DNA of 64,000 nt, from NCBI GenBank assembly GCA_030141605.1, contig JAQGDQ010000425.1:1-64000 (forward strand), written 5' to 3'. This DNA is from Tubiluchus corallicola (lineage: Eukaryota; Priapulida; Priapulimorpha; Priapulimorphida; Tubiluchidae). How positions within the stretch are numbered: the first letter of the stretch is position 1; every line of letters begins with the position of its first letter. Shown piece after piece: positions 22,691-34,300 of this stretch. The position numbers were made by a program, and so were the translations under genes. Below the pieces are notes generated by a model. The model worked only from the letters and a program-made list of their open reading frames with translations. It was not told the origin of the DNA and ran no database searches.

Positions 22691-25600
22691 AATGTGATGT
22701 AACAATAAGTTACTGTATCGTGCATAATTTCCCAGTGAAAAATTAGAACAGTTCAGTTTTTTATGTTTAAGTTTATTTATTATTTTAGCTTAAATTATTT
22801 TTTTATACGCCTATTTTACAATATGCGCACTGCCCTGTAACATGTAACATCCGTAAGTGGTAGTGTTGTTGAACTAGAAGTGTAACAACTAAATGTTTTG
22901 TAAATTTAACCTGTCTCATAAAGGGTTTGTAAGTCATTATCATAGCTAAATCGTTTATCTTATAAGATATTCATGCAGTGTACTCTCGTTTATAAATATT
23001 AATTTCCGGTTTAACCTGCGCGTGTAATCAAAAAGCTCGATTAATAGTAATACAGATGCTACATAATTTTATGTTAAATATTTGTGACAAATTTGCCAAC
23101 CAATTTTGTAACAAATTACAAAAAGATAAGAAGGCATAAGACAGTTTTTGTGAAAAACATTTTGCTAAACGACTTTCTATCTCAAATGTGTAACTGCAGC
23201 TGAGGTTTCTTTGCTTTGTCATTGTGCTTGTTTCTTAGTGTTTATCATTTTTACTTTGTAGTAATAAACTTTGCTGATATATATGACAAGACAGAGATGA
23301 ATTAGTTTTGGTAATGCAGTGAATGTACTTACTGCTACCAGCTGCAGCAAATAACTGTTACTCTGCTACCATTCAATGGATCACACCATTAAGGATACCA
23401 GGTGCTGTTTTAATGGAAACTTTACACAGTATGTAATAATATATAAATAATCTGCTGAAGGATAATTGAGAGTACACAGTATACATTTTTTTATTAATAA
23501 ATTATTATAAAATAAACTGATGATAAATTAATGCATAGCTAGTCTATAATATTATTAATCGTAAATGTTCATTTAAAAATTTTAACTGAAATGCCCAGGT
23601 GATTGTTGGTACAAGCATAAAGCTGTCTAAAATGTTCTTGGCCAGCTTCATGGCTCTGTGTACCTGTTCCTTGATTTGCTGTATTTAACCCATATAATCT
23701 CCAGTACTATAATCAGTTTGGTTTCTGCTTTACCTTTTGACATTTGCAAATCAAAAACCAATCAGTTGACGATATTAAGTTTTTTTTGTAGCAATTCTGG
23801 TCTTTTATATTTATAACACCATTGTTTTGTACAAGAATATGGCTCTCCTTTCTTGTAGCAGTGCCGGTACTGTGTTACCTACCATGCACATTGTTGTTTC
23901 TCTTTTCAATAGTTGTGCGATTGCTTGCTTGTCCTTAACTTCTGATCTGAGTTAACTTCTTTGTTATCTTCTGATCTTAAATGGTAAAGTATGTTGTGGA
24001 TAAGAATATATCAGAAAAGTGAAACATTTGTACCGTGTCTGAAAATATGTAACTCCTGATGATGTACCCTGTTTTTGCAAACTGACTGTCCAGTATCCAG
24101 CTTTGCATGGACTAACTACAATTAAATATGGCCTGTTGGCCATTACCTTAGCCCAACATTAACACAAAATCCTTATTATCAATCTAGTCACATCTGTTTC
24201 TGGGATCAGCCGTGGAAATCTCTTGCCCCTCAAATGCCAGTTGATACATTAAGCTTTTTTGCTTTAAATAATATAATCATTTTGATGCTTCTTGTCACGC
24301 TTTTTCCACAGTCATTCCCGGTTGTTGGACAGCAGCTTATTTTTCTGCTAAGTCAGTCTCACTCACAGTTAAAAAGAACATCTACAGTTTGCTGCTCTTA
24401 CCATTTCATTGTCGGAAGTTTGATTTTCAGGACCTGTACTTTCACTTTCACTCTCAAAGAAATATTGTTTCTAGTATCAATCATTATAATCTAAAATGTC
24501 AACTTTTAATGTATGGAACTAACTTAACATACAACATAAGGTAACATAAGTAAAATCAATTTTATGTTAAACTGATTAGAATCGCTCGTATTGCAGTGTT
24601 AATTCTCATGACAAAATGATCATTGTCCGTATCTAAAAAGTTATAAGACACTTTTGTATAATGAAGGTGAATTTCAGATTAATCATTTAATCATTTGTGA
24701 CACTGATCAGCTTTGTCTTCCTGTACAAAACATGTTGTATTTTATGATCTAGAATTTTAATGTAAGTGGCAATGATCAGACCAACCAGAATGAAAATTAT
24801 CCAACGTCTTAGAAGCAAGCAAGCAAGCACGTTTTCCATTTTGGTCTCATCTGTTCTATGATATTCTAGAAATAAAGTTGTTAAAAGCATCAACCAGTAT
24901 TCTTTTTATTAAATAAAAGTTAAGCACATTACTATTGTGACACTTAATCACTTACGCTTCTTTTAATTACTTATCAACAGGTGGCACCAACTGTCTTTCT
25001 ATTATTTGTAACCGTCGTCACTTAGAAACAATTTTGCTAAATTCCTAAACACTAGCAAGCGTGCACAATGTTGTTCTTCGTAGCCATATGTTTTACACAA
25101 GTCGTCATAGTTTAAGCTACATTAGCCTTAAATAGTTCACAAGTGTCTTTCTGGATGGCAGTAGTCACATTGCAAACACTTCTCTATGTAAAATAATAAA
25201 AACATTTTTGATAAAGTCGAAATTTGTGTACGTAAATTCGTACACGTATAGGCTATGTCTCGAAAAGATAATTTACGATTTGAAATACAATGAAACCTCT
25301 ACAAGCCCACCCTTTAGAATGCCAACTTCGTTTAACGCACACATTTTTTATATTTCTACTGATTAATGTCTTCCTGTTTGCCTGAAACCAGCTATTAATT
25401 TTACTTACCAATACCTAGCTATAATGGTTTCTCTTTCGTTAATGTTTAAGCCTAGTCGGTGGTTGGATAATAAACACAGCAGAGTCAAGCCCTGGGGCTA
25501 CCTTGGGAATTTTACCTACATACTTTTTAGTCTGGTTGCTACAGCAACAGGATGCAGCCAATTTTGCTCGCTGATCACTTGATACACAAACCAATTGGCA

Positions 25601-25930
25601 AGGAAAAACATGTATAATAATTACATTGTTTACATTAACAGTGCATCTTTAGAACAGAATAACGCAATAAGTGCTGTTTTAATGCAACAAATTAGGTAAA
25701 AACTTTGTTAATCAAATAAAAGTTTGCATTGAGTAAAGTAAAAAAATTGTCGTTAAAGCGAAACCTTCATTGTTAAGTGAAAAGTGTCAAATGATCGGCG
25801 TCGTTAAAACGGGGAGTCGTTAAGCGAGGACTTACTTTCTATGTTAGTAGCGCCTTGTTTCTGCCATCTCGAAGTGAACGGTATACAACCCGAGGTTTGA
25901 CTATTTCTCCATTCAATCAAGTACGTCTCT
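22691..25930. other. Phospholipase 3' UTR and intergenic stretch
   Basis: The first several hundred bases are probably 3' UTR, with AATAAA at 23,263-23,268 as a plausible poly(A) signal. Beyond that no gene is recognised on either strand, and open frames are short and AT-driven. Confidence 0.5.
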
Positions 25931-26185
25931 ATATATTCTGTATGCGTAGATATGAATCTACGCATACAGAATTTCAGCTCACTGCTAATATGGCGGTAAA
26001 GCTCTTATACACTTGTAAACTATAGGTAAAATTTAACACTCCTAGCTAAAGGGAAAACCTGCTGTTTAGTTATAAATCAGCAAGTTCCGACTGATTTCAA
26101 TTGTACTGCCATAATAATGGAAGCTTGTCGCTTGCTTAAACAATAGCAAAGGAGACTGACCTCCTTAAAATCAGTGACGCAGGTA
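25931..26185. repeat. 255-bp dispersed repeat, copy 1
   Basis: It is nearly identical to 35,732-35,987 in the same orientation, with a few substitutions and a one-base length difference. It opens with a perfect hairpin: 17-base arms reading ATTCTGTATGCGTAGAT at 25,935-25,951 and the reverse complement at 25,956-25,972, with a 4-base loop. It ends at TGACGCAGGTA, and the LINE fragment starts immediately after. No frame is present. It may be a SINE-like or MITE-like element, or a structured RNA relic. Confidence 0.85.
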
Positions 26186-26815
26186 TATTATATAGGAGAC
26201 GCGTAAAACAGCTTAACCACTTTCACATGGGCTATCTGAGGAAAATCCTGCACATCAAGTGGCATGACAAGGTGACAGACACAGAGGTACTTAAAAGAGC
26301 TGACATCCCCAGCATCCATACACTCCTCCTCAAAACACAAGTTCGGTGCGCAGGACATGTGATTCGCATGCCAGACAACCGCATACCAAAGAAGATGCTC
26401 TATGGAGAACTTGTGTCTGGAAAGAGAAAGGTTGGACGACCAAGGAAACGCTTCAAAAACAGCCTGAAGGCCTCACTGATGGAACTCAGCATGGATATCC
26501 GCTCTATGGAAACCCTTGCACAAGATCGCTCAGCATGGCGGAGTGCCATCACCACAGGGGCTAAGATAGCAGAGGCGAAAAGAATTGAGGAGGCAAAGGA
26601 GAAGCGCAGGAGACGCAAGGCATGTGACACTGCCCAACAACAGGTCCAAACACCCAGCCTCACCTGTGCCAAATGCCAAAGAAGTTTCCAGGCCAGAATT
26701 GGCCTAGTCAGTCACCTTCGAGCTCATCAAAGGAATGACAACCCCCCAAACTGACCTTTTATCCCTGTCACTATGGTCATCTTCGATTCGAAGGACGAAC
26801 ATCATCAGGTATATG
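26186..26815 (+). mobile_element. 3'-terminal fragment of a non-LTR retrotransposon
   Basis: The open frame (ATG at 26,227, but homologous sequence reads in from about 26,196 as RRVKQLNHFHMGYLRKIL) ends at 26,754. It encodes the C-terminal part of a LINE polyprotein: the conserved HIKWHDKVTDTEVL, GHVIRMPDNRIPK and GKRKVGRPRKRFK stretches, then a C2H2-like finger CAKCQRSFQARIGLVSH. The 3' UTR contains ATTCGAAGGACGAACATCAT, typical of this group. The endonuclease and catalytic RT are missing, so it is 5'-truncated and dead, but its frame is intact, suggesting a fairly recent insertion. Confidence 0.85.
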
Positions 26816-27930
26816 TAATTTATAACTCTCAAATAGACAAAGCTGCATAATTTCAGGTGCTTAAAAACACATTTCAGTATAATGTCATGCAAGAAAGAAG
26901 AAAAGGAAGTACTAAAGCTTGACTGGGTTGAGTGGTGAATTTCCAAGCAACTCAGTTTAATTTACCAAAATCATAGGCCTATTCCTCAGGATGTATATAA
27001 TTAAAAGCAAGCGAACAGTAAAGGCAAGTTGACATAAAAGATATTTGGTGCAATTCGTAAAACAAGTTGAACGTGTTGTTGATTTCGCAAACAGACACTT
27101 TTCATTGATGTCTGCTTGCTCGCCACTGGTGGTGAAGAGGATCTAGCGCATCCACATTAAGACTGCGGGCTGTGCGAGACTCATCGCTTTCTCAATAAAT
27201 AGTAAGAGCATGATAGAGTCTCAAAAATTTAATAATGACTGAGCACTGAGTAGTACTTTGAAGCAATACACACCTTTTCAACTCATCTGCGTTTTTCTCC
27301 TGGAAAAACATAGACATCCATGGAAGTTGAAGTGGACTGGTTAATTATTATCCTGATTGAAGTACATGTGTAACAAAACCTTTGCACAGTGAGGGAGGCA
27401 AAAACGACGAGTAATAGTGCAGAACAACAGCTACTGATTACTATTAAATCAAAGTATTGCTGAGTCAATAGAAAACCTGTCACGTAGTTTTGATACTTAG
27501 GTTAAGCGTGGAAATCTCATGCATCTCACACAGTTGAACAATACTTAGTTGAACAACAACAGTTGTGTAAATTAACTATTCTGACAATACATGGCAGACG
27601 CATTATTATATAATTTAATATCACCAAAGTGTTTAATCCATTTGAAATTCGTTTCTCATAAGCCATTATAATGGTAATTTCGCCCTGCCAGGGGTGGATT
27701 AAAGGTTTCATGGGCCTATAAGGCAAGCAAAAAACTAGTCGGAAATGATACGGACCTAAATGCATTAGCTATGCGCATGCGCAACTGTACATCCAATTAT
27801 GCTTTGCTGCTGATCCTGAAATTTATTCACACAGAATATTTTTGCACAAAACGATATCTATTTGGTCAAATTAACAGCTTATAAATGAAACATCAGACTC
27901 ACATACAGGTCAGATTGCCATCAAACTTCT
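26816..27930. other. Intergenic stretch between two LINE fragments
   Basis: No gene or clear repeat is recognised. A GGGGTGGATTAAAGG motif near 27,692 resembles ends of some DNA transposons, but no partner end was found. Confidence 0.4.
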
Positions 27931-27934
27931 TAGA

Positions 27935-30442
27935 AAATAAAAAAAATGTTAATGGCTGGCTGGCTCTTCCTCAATATTTGCTCAAAATTTCATGAAATGT
28001 TAAGCAATATTTACCATACTCATGTTAAAACTTCAGCTGACCAATTACTACCTAAAATAAAAAAACCTTGGGTAACTAAAGCTATGTTAAAAAGCATTCA
28101 ACATAAAAACAAACTTTATCGATCTGTGCTTAAAAACAAAATCAACAAGGAACAATATACACAGTACAGAAATCAACTTACTAATTTGATAAAAATTTCC
28201 AAGCAAAACTATTATCAACAGAAATTACTAACTTATCAAAATAATATAAAAAAAACCTGGAATGTAATGAAGGAATTGATGCATAAATCTCGTGAATCCT
28301 TGCCTGCTTCTATAAAAGTAAATGACCATTTAACTAATGACAAAAATATAATTGCTAATGCTTTTAATGACTACTTTGTAAACATTGGCCCTTTATTATC
28401 AAACAACATTGAACCTACAAATACTGACCCAAATTCTTATCTTAAAGGAAATTACCCACATTCCTTCTTCTTTCAACCTGTAACTAAAGATGAAATCATT
28501 AGAATCTGCAAGTCATTCCACCCAAATAAAAGTACCGGTATTGATCAGCTCTCTCCCAGAATAATGCTTGATATTATTGAATATATTGCCATACCTTTAA
28601 CCCATATTATTAATTTATCACTTACCTCTGGAATTGTTCCTAATAAGCTAAAGCAGTCCATAATAGTTCCTATTCATAAAGCTGATGATCCACACTGTAT
28701 AAATAATTATAGGCCCATTTCATTACTGCCATGTTTTTCGAAAATTATTGAGAAATGTGTGTCTTTGCAACTTACAGATTATTTACATAAACAAAGCATA
28801 TTAAATGACACACAGTATGGATTTCGTCAAGGCAGTACTACAGAAATGGCTTTAATTGATATGCTGACCAACATAATCAGAGATATTGAAGATAATAAGT
28901 TATCTGTGAGTATTTTCTGTGATCTATCAAAAGCTTTTGACACTGTTGATCATAAAATTTTAATTAACAAATTATACCACTATGGAATAAGAGGTGTTGC
29001 GAATAATTGGTTTGTATGTTACCTATCTGGCAGGTTACAAGCAGTAAAGTATAATAACTATATATCTAACTCAAAATTAATATCTTGTGGTGTTCCACAA
29101 GGGTCGATACTTGGCCCACTCTTGTTTCTTGTGTACATTAATGATATAAAACATTGTATTAATAATGGAAAAATCCTGCAGTTTGCTGATGACACCAGTT
29201 TAATATTTAAATATTACAATACTGTTAATGAAGCTGAAATAAACAATGAATTGCAGCAAATATCAAACTGGTTTAGGAGTAATAAATTATCACTAAATGC
29301 TTCCAAAACTAAATTTGTAGTTTTTAGATCAAGAAACAAGAGAATGCCAAATTTGACATTACAAATTGAAAATAGTTATATTCAACAAGTAAAACAGATT
29401 AAATTCTTAGGTATTGTCATACATGAACACTTAGACTGGCAATCACATATCTCTTACATCAGACTTAAAATTGCTAAAAATATAGGCATCATTACTCACA
29501 TTAAACACAGTCTTTCGAAAGAACACTTACTAATCTTGTATAATAGTCTGGTTTTACCTTATCTCAATTACTGCAGCATTATTTGGGGCCCCACATATCC
29601 ATCTAAACTAATATGCTTAAAAACGTTGCAACGAAAATTTTTAAGGTTAATGTATGGCCTAATGAAACGTAGTGAAGTACCTTTACTTCTTTACCGTGAA
29701 TGTAGAATTATGCAATTAGATGATTTAATCAAATTGAATATTGCAGTATTCATGTATAAATGCAATTATAGACTATTTCCTAAGTTTTTTGCAATTCCTG
29801 TCAAACTGACATCTAAGAGACATAATACAAGATTTAATCAATACATTGTGCCTTTCTGTAGAACCAACATAGCTAAACATTTTATAATATATCAAGGACC
29901 AAAAGTCTGGAATGAGATTTGTCAATCTGCAAAAAATAGCAGATCTATTACTAGATTTAAAATAATGCTAAAAAATCAAATTTTAAGTAAGTATCAGTGA
30001 GCAATTAAAATTTCTATCTGTATCCATCCTCACAGTAGTTGCAAAACAGTGGTGTTAACTTAATCAAGTTATTTTAATTTTACATACTATTAAAAAGTAA
30101 TAGTCTTTCTATCTTTTATATCATTCCATATATGAGTTTCATTCATTACATCATTCCATTTTAAGCACTAACGTTTTTTTTTTATCACGATTCACTTTAA
30201 ATTTTCAGATTATCTCCATTACTTTTTTTTTCTCTATCACTGTGTGGGACAATCTAACAAGCCCTGCTTTTTGATTGCCCACAACACATTTACATTCGTG
30301 TATAAGTAAATAGTGCTTGAGGCTTTTCTGTGCAGTATTTTTTATTTGTATTATATCCATTGTAGGCCCTTTCACTGATATTGTATATGTAACCTGTAAA
30401 TGTGTATGGTGAAATAAATGACTATGACTATGACTATGACTA
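27935..30442 (+). mobile_element. 5'-truncated CR1/jockey-like LINE with tandem 3' tail
   Basis: The element comprises the reverse-transcriptase frame (27,946-30,000), a 3' UTR of about 410 bases, and a tail ending AATAAATGACTATGACTA with four GACTAT-type repeats at about 30,412-30,442. Short tandem 3' tails instead of poly(A) are typical of CR1, Rex1/Babar and related LINEs. The apurinic endonuclease domain is absent and an in-frame stop lies just upstream at 27,931, so the copy is truncated. Target-site duplications were not identified. Confidence 0.9.
27946..30000 (+). CDS. LINE reverse transcriptase (ORF2 fragment, 684 aa)
   Basis: This single uninterrupted frame encodes the linker and reverse transcriptase of a non-LTR retrotransposon, which copies element RNA into DNA at a nicked target. 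Visible motifs are PWVTKAMLKSIQHKNKLYR in the linker, NNYRPISLLPCFSKIIEK (about residue 252), DLSKAFDTVDHKIL (about 325), GVPQGSILGPLLF (about 381) and the catalytic FADD (about 412). These are followed by the thumb, with FLGIVIHEHLDWQSHI and YLNYCSIIWG. The N-terminal endonuclease is missing, so the first ATG is probably not a natural start. With no stop or frameshift over 2 kb the insertion is likely young, but without an endonuclease it should not be autonomous. Confidence 0.92.
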   Translation: MLMAGWLFLNICSKFHEMLSNIYHTHVKTSADQLLPKIKKPWVTKAMLKSIQHKNKLYRSVLKNKINKEQYTQYRNQLTNLIKISKQNYYQQKLLTYQNNIKKTWNVMKELMHKSRESLPASIKVNDHLTNDKNIIANAFNDYFVNIGPLLSNNIEPTNTDPNSYLKGNYPHSFFFQPVTKDEIIRICKSFHPNKSTGIDQLSPRIMLDIIEYIAIPLTHIINLSLTSGIVPNKLKQSIIVPIHKADDPHCINNYRPISLLPCFSKIIEKCVSLQLTDYLHKQSILNDTQYGFRQGSTTEMALIDMLTNIIRDIEDNKLSVSIFCDLSKAFDTVDHKILINKLYHYGIRGVANNWFVCYLSGRLQAVKYNNYISNSKLISCGVPQGSILGPLLFLVYINDIKHCINNGKILQFADDTSLIFKYYNTVNEAEINNELQQISNWFRSNKLSLNASKTKFVVFRSRNKRMPNLTLQIENSYIQQVKQIKFLGIVIHEHLDWQSHISYIRLKIAKNIGIITHIKHSLSKEHLLILYNSLVLPYLNYCSIIWGPTYPSKLICLKTLQRKFLRLMYGLMKRSEVPLLLYRECRIMQLDDLIKLNIAVFMYKCNYRLFPKFFAIPVKLTSKRHNTRFNQYIVPFCRTNIAKHFIIYQGPKVWNEICQSAKNSRSITRFKIMLKNQILSKYQ

Positions 30443-31321
30443 TCAATTTATCAACAGCCGTTGTCGTTAATCGTGATGAATGAGAATGATTTTGCTTGTC
30501 ATGCTTTTTCGTTAAGCAAAATGCGAATTGCTGTTCATAACTGAAGTTATCTCTGATGAAGATTCCAAAACGTCGGGCAAAGAGAAATATGCTGAACAGG
30601 TTTAAATGTCCTGTATTACTCTTAAAAGAGTCGAATTCTTTGGTGTAAAGAATATAAACCTCTCTGTCCAAACAGCCTATGTGTTCAAGATACAGGCTGT
30701 GTCCAAGTGTTTTGTAGTGAAGCATCCTATGTCGAAATGTGTGGGTCTATAGGGAAAAACGGTTACTTTGTGCTCAGTATAGGCCCAATCGCTCAAGTAC
30801 TTACTAGGAGTGAGCAAAAAAGAAAACTTGTGTTCAGCACGTTCAGTTTGTTACCCTGTTTACAATAGCTTTATCTTGGTTTGAATGGTCATCGGTTTTT
30901 AGATTCTGAGGCCTATTATAATTTAGGACCTAAGGCTATATAGGCTTATTAGCCTAATGGTTAATTCGCCCCTGTGTTCTCCATGTAGTAGATGCACAGG
31001 ATGTAATACCAAAAGTTGTTTACTTTATTCCCTTGCCCAATGTATCATGTCGTAAATAATTTAAATGTGCTGGTTTTATTATTCATTTATTAAAGTGTGA
31101 GCAATAATGACTGAGCGGCTGAGTAATTTGTTTAGCTAATGACTTGAAACCTAGCAACTTGCAAAGATACTTTTTGTTATAAGGGTTATATATCACACAT
31201 GCTTTGCGACGGGGATCTGTATACATAAAATTTTTATTTGCTTGAGCTGACATGTTAGTTTGACTAACGTCATTCCGGGAAGTAGTATTCACTTTGTTCG
31301 ATTGTGGCTGAGGTAACAGAT
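30443..31321. other. Intergenic stretch upstream of the apple-pentraxin gene
   Basis: No gene is recognised. A degenerate CTGATGAAGATTCC ... AAAACGTCGGGC motif occurs at 30,552-30,577 (see findings). The promoter and 5' UTR of the apple-pentraxin gene should lie at the right end; no clear TATA box was chosen. Confidence 0.4.
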
Positions 31322-34300
31322 ATGTCATCACTTTACGGAAAAATGACACTTGCTCATATTAATTTTCTTTTGATCTTAATTTGCTTGATAGCAGGATCTT
31401 ACTCTGCTGTGCAAAAGGCTAAATTCGTGACTCCTACACAGCAAAATTCTAGTCTTAAAGCAGATACTGATTCTGCCAGATTAGTGAACGCGCTAGTCAA
31501 AAAGCCATCAGCCATAGAGTGCGCTATATCTTGTGCTGAAGATGAAACATGTAGAAGCATTAACATAATCCCAGATTCTGAAGAAACTGTCCAGTGTGAT
31601 CTGCTTAAATCTAGAGCTATAGACGAGTGCACTACATTTGCAAACAATACAGTGATGGGGTCAGTTTATCTGACTATTCCAGAGGTTAGTAAGTGTAATT
31701 TCTCCCATCTGCAGTATGTTTTATAGGCCTATCGAGTTCATTTACTCGGTTTAATTGTCTATCTGTCTGTCCGTCCATTCTTCTGCATGTCTGCCTGTCT
31801 GTCTGTGTTTCAGTAAATGTATAGCATATACAGGTCGATGATTACAGATCAAATTGTTCAAACAAAATACTTTTTTATACAAACCAATCAATTTTTTGTA
31901 ATGATGTATTATTAAAACGAAACTTTTCATCAGTGTTTGCATATTATATCGGGTGGACACAAAAAAGCAAGCCCTTCTTAAAATGCCATAGAGCTGAGAA
32001 TTTTTGTCCAGTTTGTATATGAATTTAACAGGGTAAACTAAAACACATTAGCACTTGCCTGCCAATTTTTGCTTAGAAAGTCCAGAAAACAAACATTATT
32101 TTCACGTTTATTGTCATGAAGAACTTAAGAATGAAAACTAGATATTAGTAATTGCACAGACAAAACTGATTGTACTAACTTTATAGTTTGCATAAGTATT
32201 AATTTTATTTTATTTGTTTCATTCCTGTATTCATTAATTTTATTTTAGTTTTTCACATACCTACATTTTAAAACCTGTGCTGTTCACCATAAAAGACGAA
32301 AACATTATTTCAACAATTATTATCAAACATTTCAGGATTGACAAAAGGCATTGCACAAAAAGTTTTTCCAGTCGAAAATGGTAAAGATCAGTCATTGAGA
32401 AATTGCTAAGGAAAACTGATGTCACCGCCTAGGGTTAATTTTGAAAATTTAAAATTCTGGAAAAATAATAAAATGAAATTTACGCTATCATTTATAAAAT
32501 TAATAAAAATTTATTAGTAAAATTGCTAAATATTAATAAAATATTGTTATCCAAAAATACAATCATAAGAATATGTCTTTTTTTCATTTTTACAGGCTTA
32601 ATGACAACATCAAGCATAACTTGTTTAATTTTTTCCCTTTTCTAACAAAAATTAGCGGTAAAAATGCTAAATTATTTGTAGTTTAAACGTTAAATTCACC
32701 TACAAAATAACATAAAAAAATCTCGGCTCTGTGATACTCTAAAACGCACTTACTTTTTTGTGTTCACCCTGTATAAAGATTGAACGAAGGGAGCTGAGCA
32801 GTGATGAAGTGATATATAAGGTTATTTAAAGATCAAAGTTCTGGGTGAAATGATACCTTTCTCCTTGATAGCCTGAAATCTTTGGTTATTGCCACGGCTA
32901 CGGCTATACGAATACACCTACTCACGACTATTCGTATTAGGACTATGAAAAAAGCAGATGCAGGGCGAAAGGATGAGCTTTAGAGGTCAAGCAAACGAGT
33001 TGGTGAGCGAGTGGTCTAACCGGGTGACAAAGATGAGTTAGGCTGTGCGCGCGCGCGTGTGTATATGTGTGTGTGTGTGCGTGCATGCGTGTGCATGTGT
33101 GTGCGCGCGTGTTTGTGTGTATTATACGGTGTACTTCGGAATGCTAAATATTTTGTTTATTAATACTTATCTGTGTCTTTTTTTACAGGTGGAAAAACAA
33201 TACCTTGAGTTGGTGAACACGGATAATATACAAGGTTTGCATAATTGCTTTCACCTTCCCTTTCACCATAAAGCTGTGCTTTTGTCAATTATTTTTTAAC
33301 ATAGATCACTTATCTTACAGTGGTGCGAATAATTACGGTAATGATCGCTAGCATTCAGTAGCAAAAAACCTTCAATTTACGTAAACTGGCCACATAAAAA
33401 AGTTTAAGTAACAGAATAAAATGCAAAATTTTTACTAAACAAAAGAAAAAATCAATTAACAATAGATTATATGAATAAATAAATTGTTTGTAATAGCTAA
33501 CTAGATACTAGTTGCTCTAGCGTGAGAAACATTCCTTTATCAGATGCTCTCATGGTACAAAATTTGTGTTGCCCGGTACCGCATTCGTAACTAGCATTAA
33601 ACTTTTATCAAATTTTTCTGGCACCAAGCTGACAGTGTAAAAATATTTAAAATATTTATCATCATCATCGTCATCATCATCATTGATTTGTTATGTTAAT
33701 TTGATAGCTTATAAAAGCTGGCACAGTAGCAGTGTGTACATTGTAATATACACACCAAGAATGTTACTTCTTTCTTTACTGCTTACCTTATTTTCTTAGA
33801 TGAATGTTTTGAAGTTGACTTTCCCTTCAAAAGCGATGCTGATTATTACCAGAAGAACGATGCCTTTCAAGGAGGAGGAAACACAGAACTTTCCTTTTGT
33901 GGTTGGGTCAAGGTCATGTCTTTATCGGAAAATGCATGGCATTTTCTAGGCCTCTGGTCTTACTACATCGATCATGCAGGAGTCTGCATATCTCAAACAG
34001 CGAATACGCAAATCTCATTCTGGAGATACGCTGTGTAATAAATACAACTTTTTCAACTTGTGCTTTCAGTTAAATGTTAGAATGTTGAAGAATACTATAA
34101 GCAACGCCCCAAATTAAAGTACGAAACGGCAACACACTTCCGCAAATATTGTAAAAGATGAACGTGTAAGCACGTAATGTTGTTACTGGTGGTGGTGGTG
34201 CTGTTGTTGTTGTTGCTACTGTTGATGTTTTTGTTGTTGCTGTTGCTGCTGCTGGTACTGATGCTGTTGGTGTTGTTGTTGCTGCTGTTGCTGTTGTTGT

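Noticed and set aside
27689-27717. GGGGTGGATTAAAGG motif as a DNA-transposon end, with similar sequence near 42,255
   Set aside because: No matching inverted partner end, target duplication or transposase fragment was found.
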